From: Morchella semilibera
Lineage: Eukaryota > Ascomycota > Pezizomycetes > Pezizales > Morchellaceae
Direction: 5' to 3'
Assembly (NCBI GenBank): GCA_009192285.1
Contig: CM018604.1
Coordinates: 1,488,001-1,552,000 of the forward strand
Length of the DNA stretch: 64,000 bases
Position 1 is the first letter of the stretch. Each line of letters opens with the position of its first letter. Below the pieces are notes generated by a model. That model searched no databases and was not told the origin of the DNA. It saw only the letters and a program-made list of their open reading frames with translations. Both the position numbers and the translations under genes were made by a program. Below, one piece after another: positions 52,432 to 63,436 of this stretch.

Positions 52432-53734
52432 TATCACAGCGTGGAGCGTACTTAGTGACGTTGCGGGAAGAAGGATTAGTATTAGGGTGTCACACCAAGC
52501 AACCCGAGTAGTCAAGTAAAGAGCTTAGAGTTTGAAACGCTAACCGCAGAGGCAGTAAGGAACAAGGTCTCCTCAGTCTGAACCAGCCTAGGGTCTCGAT
52601 CGCTCGATGCTAGTTCTTCCGATATGCAAACGGTCCTGAAGTACGAAGATGGTTCAAGGTGGAGTTTCCAGGTCACTTGATAGATTCTTGAAGACAGAGT
52701 GTGAAGCGTAAAGTAATAGTTATTATATCGATAAGACTCTTTCTTCGTCGCTGATGATTTCAACAAAGTCGGAGAATGACACAGTATTTATATCCCGCGC
52801 AAATGTCACGCGGACTAAACATTATAACTACAAACATCCAGTGCGAAACCCCGAAGACCCTGAAAATACGCCAAGACGGCCAAACGCCAAATCTACCCCA
52901 CCATCTAAAATACCCCTGATCTCTATTCCGACAAAATCCCTCACGCACTATCCCGTTTATTGATAACAACCCGTTTGCTGCATGCACTCAGCCTTCGTCA
53001 GTGGTCATGAGGAGTCTTCGAAGTTCGCCTACCTGATAACATCCCGGTACCGGGCTCGACTTCACTCGCCAACTCCTTCCCGACATCGTTACCTATCACC
53101 AAGGAGCATAGCTCAACATTAGGACTGCTAACGATCGGTACCGGAGGAGTCGGGTAGTCTTACCTTCCCCAGAGGCGCCACCAGTGTGAGCTTCCTTACG
53201 ACCTTCGCCATTCGATCAAATATGGTCCGATTGACTCCAAACTCGCACTGTTGTCCCCTCATATACCCACCGGTGTCCTGAGCGACTGTGCCGGCGCTTT
53301 GACGCTCCGGGGGTTATTTCAGGGGTCGAAAACAGGTTCGTTAACTAGGGATTCCGCAACTCCGCACTGGGCTCCATACTGACAACACCGTGCCTCTTTG
53401 GCGCGCCCAGTGGGACGTTGAGACTTTTATCAGCATAGTAGCGTGGGGAGGGTCCTCCTCTTTGAGTCCTCGGGTTCCTTTTCTCATGCCCGTAACAATT
53501 AGTCAGGGGTTTTCTATGATGTTTATGAGTTTCTGTTGCAGGGATTCTATGAGTCAACGTTGCGCATGTATTTCTAATAGAGGGATGTTCTTGGGGTTCT
53601 ATAGGTTTCTGTGGTATGAGTCAGCGAAGGGATTTTGGGGCTATATATAGGGAGCTCTCTCCCTCGCTTGTAGGGTTTCTCATTCTTTCCTTTCTTCTTC
53701 ACGCAACCTTCCTGTTCTTTAGCCAATACAAAGC
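52432..53734 (+). repeat. LTR-D, split by LTR-E, cut by Plavaka B
   Basis: 52432-52479 (TATCACAGCGTGGAGCG...) and 53498-53734 (ATTAGTCAGGGG...CACGCAACCTTCC) match the solo LTR-D at 32722-33170 in opposite orientation. They include the CTATATATAG box near 53642-53651. The end is missing where Plavaka B begins. Confidence 0.7.
52480..53497 (-). repeat. Solo LTR-E with ATTAG duplication (1018 bp)
   Basis: On the plus strand it starts TATTAGGGTGTCACACC and ends GCCCGTAACA. ATTAG is present at 52475-52479 and 53498-53502. It is the longest copy in the window. Confidence 0.88.
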
Positions 53735-54034
53735 CATCAGCAAGATTCAAACTCTCTCCAGAGGCTTGACTGGGTCTCCGGAGGCCATTGCCAAGGCAAT
53801 TACCCTCCCGTCTCTCCTAATAACCTCGCTAACTGTTTGTTGCCTCCCGAGCCTCCAGATGGCTTCTCGAGCCTTCTAGAGGGCCTCCTGAGCCTTCTGT
53901 TACCCTCCTTACCTCTCCTGACACCTCGCTAATTGTTTCTCGCTTCCCGAGCCTTCCAGAGGGCTTCCTGAGCCTTCCAGAGGCCCTTCCAAGCTTTGAT
54001 TAGTACGTTTCGGAGGCCACCACCAACAACCTAT

Positions 54035-55284
54035 TTTCGCAATCCATGCACATAGTATCGGATAACATAGGCGCACATAGCCATCAGCACATGTTATAAG
54101 CTTACCCCTTTCCGCAGGGCCCTGAAGGCCTTCGAGAACCTCAGAGAGGACGTGGTGAAGGACCATCTGGCTCTCCCAACGGCGTTTGTTTGTACGCACT
54201 CCAACCTTTGGTGGCACTGGCAGTAGAGCTAGGAGTATGATCGCATAATTAGAGGGTTTATTTCATGTGTCCGAGGTAATATTGCCAATTGTTAGGTATA
54301 CTGGCCAAGCCTTCTTGTCACCACTGAAATTAGTGAGGTGTGTTCCGTCTGATGCACATATTACTGGCACCACTGTTGATCCTTCTGGAAGGGTATTCGA
54401 TAACATTTGTGAGGGGTTGGTGGAGGCTCCCTGAGCCTTCTAAGTAAGTGTTGCGAACCTGCATCTCCCACCACCAGTCTGCCGTGTGCATCTCCCCATA
54501 CATCCGCTCCCCCATTTCATTGTATTCTATAGTAGGTGAATACATCAAGGACTCCCTAAATGCACGTTGTCCCAGAAGAAAACGCACTATATTCATACGG
54601 TCCCTGTAGTAGTAAGGAATTCTCTGCCTGCCCATTTCGACCTCTGAGTATATCCAGCTCTCTTTTCCTAACCCCCCCATAGACGACATCTCATCGAGGA
54701 GGCATTTGAAGCCTTTACAAGTGCTGTAGGAGCCTTGTAGAGGGCGTACGGTGCGGAAGAAATCGTCTATTTGACCCTGAGATACATTTGATTGTAGGAA
54801 TCAGCGCGATAACCGAAATTCCTCTGCTGAATCGAAAGGCTGCCATGGGTTGATCAAAAGGCTTTCCGAGCCTTCATCATATCCCGTTGCGGTGAAAAGA
54901 GGCTCCCCTGCATCAGCAAGATTTTACATGTCACAGAAGATTATTTGGGTCTCAGGAGACTCAGGAGACTCCAGTCACAAATCGTAAAGCTTGCTGATGT
55001 GCACGCTCGTATATGGTAGTTGCTAGATTGAACCGCGTAGATCCCAAAGTATGGTCATCATTCGATTCAGTATCGGACTCGCTTTCGTCTGGTATGTTCA
55101 AATGCCCACCCTCGTGGGGACCTCCTGAGCCTTCGAGAAAGCTCCGCGAGCCTTCAACGGGAGTCCCTGAAAGCTGCCTGTCATACCATTCATGGGTCCG
55201 CGATGGGTGGACTTTTGAGAGATGTCCATCGAAACTACCAGCATTGGCGTAGCTCCGTATGCAAAATAGACATCGTGATCTCAT
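54035..55284 (-). pseudogene. Plavaka transposase remnant, element B
   Basis: From the ATG at 55284 the C2H2 finger (CLFC...HLSKVH) and the blocks WIYSEVEMGRQRIPYYYRD, TADWWWEMQ, FLTIGNI-like sequence and LITCADGYVRLCYPILCAWIA can be read. The reading then joins the right subterminal region at about 54034. The junction TTGCG is shared by both parental sites in element A, suggesting a microhomology deletion. A small CATCAGCA MITE (54911-54999) interrupts the N-terminal part. Confidence 0.82.
54911..54999. mobile_element. CATCAGCA-ended MITE (89 bp) with TG duplication
   Basis: Starts CATCAGCAAG and ends GCTTGCTGATG. TG lies at 54909-54910 and 55000-55001. Element A shows the empty site (CCCCTGCACCCTCG near 48440, reverse strand) with a single TG, which directly supports a 2-bp target duplication. 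Confidence 0.8.
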
Positions 55285-55647
55285 TGCTGATAGTCAATAT
55301 TGGTGGAGGCCTCAGAGGCTCTGGAGCCCCTGGGGGCTTCCTAAGCTTCCTAGGCTTGGGAGGCTTTGGGGAGGTTGGCACTCTAAATGGGCCCGTGCAC
55401 CGATAGATCATATCTTATCGCACTAACGTTCTGATCATAATATTCGAGTGACATCATATGATTCAATATGATGTTCAATTGTTACTCCAATATATGACGT
55501 AGTGAAGTTTGATCGAAGATACCCCGCGTTCTCCTATTCTCCTACTTCTATCCTTATCCATCCCTAGGATCGATACACTGGCTCAAGCTTACTACACTAT
55601 TTCCAAGTCTCTGGAAGCCTTCAAGAGTTTATAATACACGATATAAG

Positions 55648-57070
55648 ATGGTATCTTATCCTCTCTATTGCTCTATATTCAAGCAATTGACATATATACA
55701 GGAGGCTTTTTTTTCCTCTTTCTATAAGTCGGCATCCAAACCGCACCCCTCACCAAACACCCCCGACAACACCCCGGCAAGCCCTAAACAAGGCCAAAAA
55801 CGAAGCCACATATCCTGCCATAGTGATAAAAACGCACCCAAAAAACAGGTGGTCAGACCATTAATCTCCGGGCAGTACATTGATAGTGAGAGCTCGGATT
55901 CTAGCCTTAGTTCAGCCTCTAGCAGTAGTGTTGCATCCTACATAGAGATCAAGTCAGAGGAAGAGATACCCCGGAGCACCCAGAAGGGAAAGTCGAGAAT
56001 GTCTGAGGAGCCTCCGAAAAGCCCCGTTCTACGCCCTCCAGGATCCGGGCCTTCAGGATCCAGGGCTCCCAAGGGCTTATCGATGGCCCCTGGCGTCCCC
56101 CCAACGACACCTACCCCTCAGACTCGACGTTCCCTATCCAAATCAGATCCACAAATCAGGAAGCGGGTCCAAAAGACCAAGGAGGACCCTGAAATGGCAC
56201 CACGATATAAAGTATATTTGCCAAACCACATACAACTGCCGGAGAATGTTGCACTTAGATAAAGATGGTATCTATAAGGCTCTATGCAAAGAGCTCGCCG
56301 ATGAGATGACAAGGACAGTGTGGGTGAATAAATCCAGCTCGGGCGATTCTTCATTCAATCATTTGTGCGAATATGCCATGAATCACAGGGCCCTCACCAA
56401 TTTGAAGCCCAAGTGGTTAGAAAAGGCTTCAGAGGACTCTATAAAGATCCAAGCAGCCCTAGCCCATCTCATTGTAGATCTATCACAAAAAAGGAAAAAA
56501 ATAGATAAACAACATGACAAAGTTTTGGAAAGTGTGGTGGATAATGAGAGATATTACAAGATGGTACTTAAGTCCAGGGAGAATTTAGGAATTCCTCGCA
56601 GGCCTGCAATAACCGTACATGTTATTGACCCAGACAAGGCTACTGCCATCCCAAGCGATACGTACCGTCCATGCGACTAGTATTGGATTGCGTCGCTTAT
56701 GCTATTTAGTGGCATTCTCGAAGTGATGTCTATGTATGATTTAGCAGCCCTCGCGCTGAAGCGAGTCCCACCGGCCGCTCCAGGGGACCCTAAGAGGGCT
56801 GTTCAAGCCTTCTACGGGGCGATGTCCAATTCGGTACCCCGGAGGCACGCAGCTTATCTCCCAGATCCGGAATATGTGCCGATCGGAGACGATCAAGAGC
56901 TGGAAGGTTGGTTCGGGGCCACAGAGGCAAAACCCTTAAGGCTTTATGTGATGCTTTATAGGCCTTCGGCAATCTTAGCTGGGCCCACCCAAAGGCCCCA
57001 AACGCCTTCACCAGAGGGATGAGATTACCTGACTGAGGACGATATTAATGATATAGAGCTTTTGGATTAG
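55648..57070 (+). pseudogene. Plavaka cargo gene 2, element B
   Basis: The ATG at 55648 gives the serine-rich N-terminal part, which here continues in frame through the proline-rich linker (EEPPKSPVLRPPGSGPSG) to MAPRYK before a frameshift near 56210. The second block (56246-56680) reads GIYKALCKELADEMTRTVWVNK to VIDPDKATAIPSDTYRP, without the frameshift seen in element A at the VIDP motif. The last block is at 56699-57065. Together with element A it shows the likely original layout. Confidence 0.6.
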
Positions 57071-57389
57071 GAACTTGAAGGTCTGAATATACTCTATCCA
57101 TGAACTTATCGACATGGACATTATAGAATGCTCTTCCTGAATGGTATTTATATGAATCTTATTATTCTAACTGAGAGAAACCACCTGTAGGTGCAGAGGA
57201 TAAAACCAGCGACAACGGTGATAGGCTCCCAAACCTCTGTAGGCAGTTTAGAAGGCTTGAGGAGCCTTCATTTGGGAATTGGAGTTTTTTGTTTTTGCAC
57301 CTGCAGTTCTTTATTTAACCCCGGTTACCTCTTTAGGTTTTAGCAATAATTATATGATTTATCTTTTGTCTTGGCAAGCCATCCAGGCC

Positions 57390-57790
57390 CCGGAGACTAC
57401 CGACGATTAAGCGAAACCCCCCAAGCTCCATCAGCAAACTCAACTTGTGACTGGAGTCTCCCAAAAGTCTCCCAGGTCTCCTGAGAGTCTCCTGAGACTC
57501 CTAGATATTTTTTGAGTCTCCTGAGGCTCAGGAGACATCAGGAGACAAATCAAGTCTTGGTGATTCCCGTGATCTCTGCCAATCTCCTGTGTTCTCCTAA
57601 GGGCTCGCCAAGCACCCCTGATATCTCCGGAGACTATTGATCATTAAGCGAAACCTCCCAAGTTCTCCTGTGATCCCTGCCAGTCTCCTGTGCTCTCCTG
57701 AGGGCTCGCCAAGCCCTTTTGATATCCCCGGAGACTACTGATGATTAAGCGAAACCTCCCATGCTCTCCTGGGCAGGAGGCTCCTTGAGC
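57390..57790. repeat. Internal repeat units of Plavaka B with a MITE
   Basis: Two to three units containing GATTAAGCGAAACCTCCC and GATATCTCCGGAGAC-type sequence correspond to 45870-46040 in element A. A CATCAGCA-type MITE (about 57429-57565, end degenerate: TTGGTGAT) is inserted in one unit. The MITE interior again carries CAGGAGACT motifs. Confidence 0.65.
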
Positions 57791-58079
57791 TTTCAGATAG
57801 CTTCAAAAGCCTGATTAATATGCTTGGTGCCTCCGCTCTCCTGATTCGAGTCATATCATGTGATACGATATTCGCCATACAGTCAGGTTTGATTATAGAT
57901 AAACACCACTCCCGTTTTCATGTCTTCAAACCTACCACTTTCAAACCTGCCACTTTCAAACATACGGTTCTTCAGGCCACTCAAGGCCTTTCAAGGCTTC
58001 AACCTTGAATTACTATGCAATATTTAAGATGGTACAGTATCCACTCTAAAGCTTTATATTCAAGCCATTGACAGCCGCG

Positions 58080-59862
58080 TCTTTAAACGTCCCTTCAAAT
58101 CTTAACACCTACCCCAAACCTTCAAAAATGCCCCACAAACCCAGAAAAGGCTCCAACCATGCCACCACACGGGAGACCAGCTGCTACGTACAAGTGCACG
58201 ACAATCCACGACTGCCGAAGAATCCTACAATTGACTGGAAAAGATGCTATCTATAAGGCTCTCTGTAGCGAGCTCGCGGACGAGATAAGAATAGGGTGGG
58301 TTAATAAGGTCACCTTGCGCGTACAATTATTCAACAATCTGTGTCAATTTTGCATGGACCACAGGTCCATCAAGGCGCGAAAGACCACATAGTCAGCAAA
58401 GGCTTCAGAGGACTCTATAAAGATCCAAGCAGCCCTTCTCCGCCTCATTACCGATCTATTCCAGAAGAGAAACAGGACAGCCCAATGCCACGGTGGGGCT
58501 TTGGGGGCCGCAGATGATGAAGTTAAAGATACACCCACCTCTGGGGCACCTCCTGCCCGTACAAACGAACTGCAGACCAGACCGGAGTTCTGGTAGGCCT
58601 TGGGAATACCCTACAGGCTGGCAATAACCATACATGTTATTGACCCAGAAAGGCTTACAGGCATCTCCAGCAATATATACCGCCACTATGATTGGTACGG
58701 GCCCGGATCGCTTATCCCCTTTATTAACATCCTTCAGGGGTTCTATATGCAAGATTTAGAAAGACTTGCAATAAAGTGAGGCCCACCAGCAACCCCTAAC
58801 AGGACGGGGTTGGGTCAGGGGCAAGGCAGGATAGAGTCGGGCAAAGACAGGGACGGGGTCGGCTCAGGAAACACCCGAGGCGAGGCAGGTTCAGATTCAG
58901 GTTCAGGTTCAGGGACGAGGCGAGGACAGGAGGGCTGAAGCCAAAGTAATGTATTGCTAACAGAAAGAACAGGTTACCTGAAGAGGCAGAAACATAAAAA
59001 AGAACGAACACTATATATACAACTATTCCTTCACACCGATGACTCATACCATAGAAACCCATAGAAACTCCCACACTGCCGTACCATCCATACTACTCCC
59101 GATAACCCCAATTCCATCCTGTTACTACCCAATCCTTCCTAGCGCTTACATTCCATTACCCGAGCTCCTTCCTAACCCGTCATTCTCCTTCCGATATCGA
59201 CCGATACGATCCAACAGCCCTGTTCCGAAGACGCCTTGGCAGAAGACGAGAGGTGGGGGGCGGAGCCATGATACAGCTCCAGCAACCCCACGAAGGCTTT
59301 CTGAGCTTTCTACAGGGCATTGTCCAATTCGGCCCCCTGGGGACAGGCACCCTATCCCCCAAATCCGGAATATGTGCAGATCGGAGATTCTGAAGAGCTG
59401 GAAGGTTGGCTCAAAACCATAGAAGCAAAACCCTTAAGGATCTGTGTGGTGCTTCACAGGCCTATCCAAATGCCTCAAATACCTTCACTAGAAGGATATC
59501 AGCACCTTACTAGAGGCGACATTGATGGAATAGAGCTTGATGTTGAGGAGGAAATCCTAACGTTTAGGAATAAGGTTGATCAAACAGGTTTGAATATCTC
59601 CATGCCCCGTACTGATGAGGGGTGCCAGATGGTCCAGGCGGTGGTGCATGAGCGTTCCGAGAAGTACGGAGCAATTGGAAGAAGGCTCAATGAGCATTAT
59701 AGAAGGCTCTACCCAAATGCCATTACCTTTGAGTCTTGTCACTATGATCATGAACGTATTTGGACCCAGGCCGAGAGAAATCACCTGTTTAGGCACACCA
59801 ATAGTGAAGGCGGAGATGCCAATGACCGAGTCTCCGAGGAGGACTCTAGCGACCTAGTGTGA
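58080..59862 (+). pseudogene. Plavaka cargo gene 3, element B, split by LTR-C
   Basis: The conserved start MPPHGRPAATYKCTTIHDC is at 58159. KASEDSIKIQAAL and LERLAIK can be followed to about 58790. After the LTR-C (about 58795-59273) the reading resumes with FLSFLQGIVQFGP-type sequence out of frame and then MSNSAPWGQAPYPPNPEY at 59320. It stays open to 59862 (RNHLFRHTNSEGGDAND...). In this last part element B keeps one frame where element A has two. Confidence 0.6.
58795..59273 (-). repeat. Solo LTR-C inside cargo gene 3 of element B
   Basis: On the plus strand it starts CCTAACAGGACGGGG (mutated TCTAACGGG) and ends GGCGGAGCCATGATA. No clear 5-bp duplication was found, although CCAGCAACC occurs on both sides. 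The interior has TATATATAC near 59011-59019. Confidence 0.75.
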
Positions 59863-60189
59863 GTTTAGAAGGCCTGAGGAGCGTTGATTGGAGCTTAGAA
59901 GGCTTGATTGGAGCTTAGAAGGCTTGATTAGAGCTTAGAAAGCTTGATTAGAGTTTAGAAGTCCTGATAAGCGGTTTGATGTTGACTGCAGTTGTTTTTT
60001 GTTTTTTGGAGATGCAGTTGCAATTTTGCCTGTTTGGGAATGTATGGTTGCCTATTTGGGTATCATGTTATCTTATTTAGGTTAGTCATAGAATTGATTT
60101 TGTCTTACCGAGCCGTCCGGAAGGCTTCTCGCCATAAACCTCTAATTGCCGAGCAAAAGCAAAGGTGATATGGTATGAATTGAACCATA

Positions 60190-62350
60190 TATAGTGGAGG
60201 TGAGAGCCTTCATGAAGGCTCTTCCAGCATTACAAACCACTATCATAGCTTCGCGGAGAGCTGAAATCAACAAGCGTGGCATTGAGGAAGGACATGGCAT
60301 GCAAGCTCCGATCTCCTCCTCTATTCATAAACGTCTAAGGTGGTGATGAGTGTTTCGAGTGCTGCGAGCAGTAGGAATTCCGGTACTACAGAACCAGATA
60401 CTGATCCTGATTACTATGGCTCCCTGAACCCTCCAGAAAGGTTTCCGGATGGGGCAATATTGGTAAATGGAGTGTTGCAGGGCCCACCAAAAATCTGGAG
60501 TGATTTTGATGATCATCCACAGGAGGAAGACTACGTTCAAATCCATGAGGATGACTATGGGGATGAGGAGCTGGGAGATGAGAATGTACTACCGCTCTAG
60601 CGTATGCCTTTATCAGAACGGAGTATATCTCCAGTCCCACCATCCCCACCACAACCACCACAACCACCACCATCATTACGACCACTGCCACAACCATCAT
60701 CAAACCGGGGGTCTCGAGCTGGAAAAACACCAAGGGAGGCCCCTGTGGCCTCCGTCAGAGCTCTTGCAGCCACTCGAAGGAGACTTAGTAGACTGGCGGC
60801 AGAAGCAATTGCTTCTTCTTCTTTTGCAGTAAATATAATGCAGGTATGTAATATTTAAATCCCCCTCGTCTCAGTCAAACCGCTGATATAACGGAGCATG
60901 GAAACCGTCATATTGTGAATTCACGAAGGCAGGAAACTCCACGGAAGTTTGGATCAGCCTCCGAAAGGGCTAGCATTGCCTCCACAAGTTCCTCATTTCG
61001 CTCGACCAGCAGCCCCTTGCGACAAGAACTCGACCACGTGAACAAGACAACCCCTTCAAATTCACAACCCTTTTGCATGCCTACCTCTCCACAGCAATAT
61101 CGTAGAGCCCTATCTCCATATAGAACGCCAACACCTTTGCAGTATGGAACGCCAACGCCTTTGTAGTATGGAGCACCAGAGTCTGACTCCATCAATGAAA
61201 ATGCAGCAGAAGCCAAGTCCGTAATCAAGCATGCGGGATATCTTCTCAGACGTTATACATTGCTCAAGGAGCCTTGGCCTCAAGTTGATTTTCTTAGTAT
61301 TAACGTCCGTCGGTTTTGGAGTGAGGCAAATGACCATTTTAATACAAGTCTACCAATGACTAAGTTAGCTAGGGGCAACGTGTGTACCTTGCGCTCCTTT
61401 CGGAGGGCTTAGTGAGCCTTCGCTAACTGTTTCCATTAGGTTCAAATCAATTGTTCGCGGGTGAGATCGCACCTTGTTTTTACAGTGAAAGACTGCATGT
61501 CGAAGGATCTTTTGTATGGCTTGAGCGGGGAGAAAATGCCAGAGGCAAAGGGTTAGAAGGTGTCCTTTCTCCTCGAGAATGACCGTTTTATAAGCGATCC
61601 TGATAATTATACTGTAAGTGCTCTCTCCACCATTCTATGAGTATTCGGCAAGGTGCTCACAGCCACTAGACAAGCCGGCTTCACTTTTAGGCCCCGGAAA
61701 TCATAGAAGTAATATTTCTAAAATATTACAAAGGTGATAAAATGCGTGGGGCCAGGGATCCTGGTTTTATTGATGATATACCTCAGGCGTTTATTAGCCT
61801 AGTTTGTACCGCTATCTGGTTTATCTTACGATCTTGGAAAACAGGGATATACGTTGAAGGGTTGAACTTCAATCCGCATCAGAATCCGGATATCATTAGT
61901 AAGGTGCACCAAGCCCTCTAAAAGGCTCCTTCTGACTTCGGGATACTTCTAGCTACCTAAACAGGATGTTAAGCATATAGAGGAAGAGAAGCAAGGAGAA
62001 CCAGTAGGGCACACTGGAAGTAATACGAGAATCAATTCATGAGAAGCAATTCGCGAGAATCAATTCGCGAGAAGGTAAATAAAAAAGTCTCAAAGAGCCT
62101 TATCTATATACTAACAAGCCTTTTACTAGGTCGATGAGTTAAAAGGGCCTAAAAAGGTCATATCCAGAGTTGGCCTGTAGGAGGATGATGTTCAATTAGC
62201 TGCAGATATAGCCAATTGGAGAGCTGCAAAGGCGCGCGGAAAGGAAGGGAAGGTACCAGCAGCGATTGAGTGATTTGAGGGGCGTGGGCATGGAGAAGGC
62301 GGGAGAGGCATTTCAAGAGCCTCCTCCCGCCTCGACAGTGGATATATGAT
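60190..62350 (+). pseudogene. Plavaka cargo gene 1 (possible DUF6532-like), element B
   Basis: Mirror copy of the gene at 41800-43937, with TATATAG at 60188-60196 upstream. It keeps the acidic and proline-rich N-terminal part (60340-60858), which here has a TAG stop at 60598-60600. The PTPSQYGT repeat region is shorter than in A and has a TAG. The folded part (FILRSWKTGIYVEGLNFNPHQNPDI near 61830) follows. The last exon, after an intron ending near 62130, reads VDELKGPKKVISRVGL and AADIANWRAAKARGKEG. Stops and indels are frequent. Confidence 0.5.
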
Positions 62351-62429
62351 TTTGGCGGAGGACTCCTATCTTGATGTATGGTATGAATAATCAAAGTGGA
62401 TTTTGAGGTATCAGTAAATTAGTAATAGT

Positions 62430-63069
62430 TTGAAAGTCTTCGGAGATATTGGGAGAGCCCAGGAGATAGTCAAGGATTACAGGAAAGCATGCGAGATTTC
62501 GCTTAATCATCAGTAGTCTCCGGAGATATAAGAAGGGCTTGGCGAGTCCTCAGGAGAGCCCAGAGGATTGACAGGGATTACAGGAGAGCTTGGGAGATTT
62601 TGCTTAATCATCAATAGTCTCCGGAGATATCAAGAGGGCTTGGCGAGCTCTCAGGAGAGCTCAGGGGATTGATAGGGATTACAGGAGAGCTTAGGAGGTT
62701 TCGCTTAATCCTCCGGAGATATCAGGAGGGCTTGGGGGACCCTTACGAGAATGCCCTACTCATCCTTGGGCTTATAACAGAGCGTCTCTGAAGCCTCTCT
62801 AAATGAAAACCTCTTACTAGTATAGCAGTCTGCGATATCTCGCAACCTCTTGGGAGAGAATAACAAAGCCTCCAGAGGGCGCCAGGAGAGCGCCGCCTAG
62901 CATCAGGAGAGCCTGCCAAGGCTTCTTGAAGGCTCGGGAGGCTTCCGCAAAGGCTCAGGAGGCCCTTGTACGGGCGGATAAGCCCCTGGAGATCGAAAGT
63001 TTGACAGGTATCTCTGAACATCTCCCACACCTCCCGGGCCTCCAGTAGGGTCGAATACGCTTGGTGATG
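62430..63069. repeat. Subterminal repeats and right end of Plavaka B
   Basis: Three to four units with GCTTAATCATCAGTAGTCTC and GGAGATATCAGGAGGGCTTGG mirror 41220-41705. The last 330 bases contain AGGCTC/GAGCC motifs and lead to the terminal repeat. Confidence 0.75.
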
Positions 63070-63436
63070 AAACTATAGCTATGAATAGGAGTATATTCCT
63101 ATGTACTGAGATAACAGGAAGACGAGACAGAGAGAAAAGAAAGAAAGAACTAAGGAAAACATCTACCTCCGCTATTTAACACTTCTCCTCCACTAGTCCA
63201 CTATGACTCATACATCAGCTCATAGAAACCCGCACAACTCTATCGCATCCACACCTCGTATTTCTCCCCACCATCCCCTTTATTTACATTACAAATCCAT
63301 CACGCCATCGAACCTCCTAGAACCAAATGACGACAACCTCCTTTAACACACCCTTTCCTCGCTTAACTATTCCTAAACAATCACAACAACGCTTCGCCTA
63401 CTGAGCCCTCGGGACCGATGCCAAGACGCCGGGACA
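63070..63436 (+). repeat. LTR-B, 3' part
   Basis: From AAACTATAGCTATGAATAGG to GACGCCGGGACA it matches the second half of LTR-B. The first half is not to the left of Plavaka B; its likely remainder is at 52354-52431, with about 170 bases missing. The following TACTC would be the target duplication in the gag. Confidence 0.75.

Larger units (their letters stand above)
53735..63069 (-). mobile_element. Plavaka-type DNA transposon, element B (9.3 kb, internally deleted)
   Basis: The left end is CATCAGCAAG (53735) and the right end CTTGGTGATG (63069; one mismatch to the usual CTTGCTGATG). The gene order is the mirror image of element A. About 2.5 kb, from the middle of the transposase to beyond its end (A: about 49315-51830), is missing at about 54034. 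The bases outside the ends differ (AAGC and AAACT) and the flanking repeats belong to different families, so the insertion site was altered later. Confidence 0.85.

Noticed and set aside
53735-63069. Element B as a simple inverted duplication of element A's DNA with flanks
   Set aside because: B has both terminal repeats, and none of A's flanking sequence is mirrored beyond them. Separate insertion is the simpler explanation.
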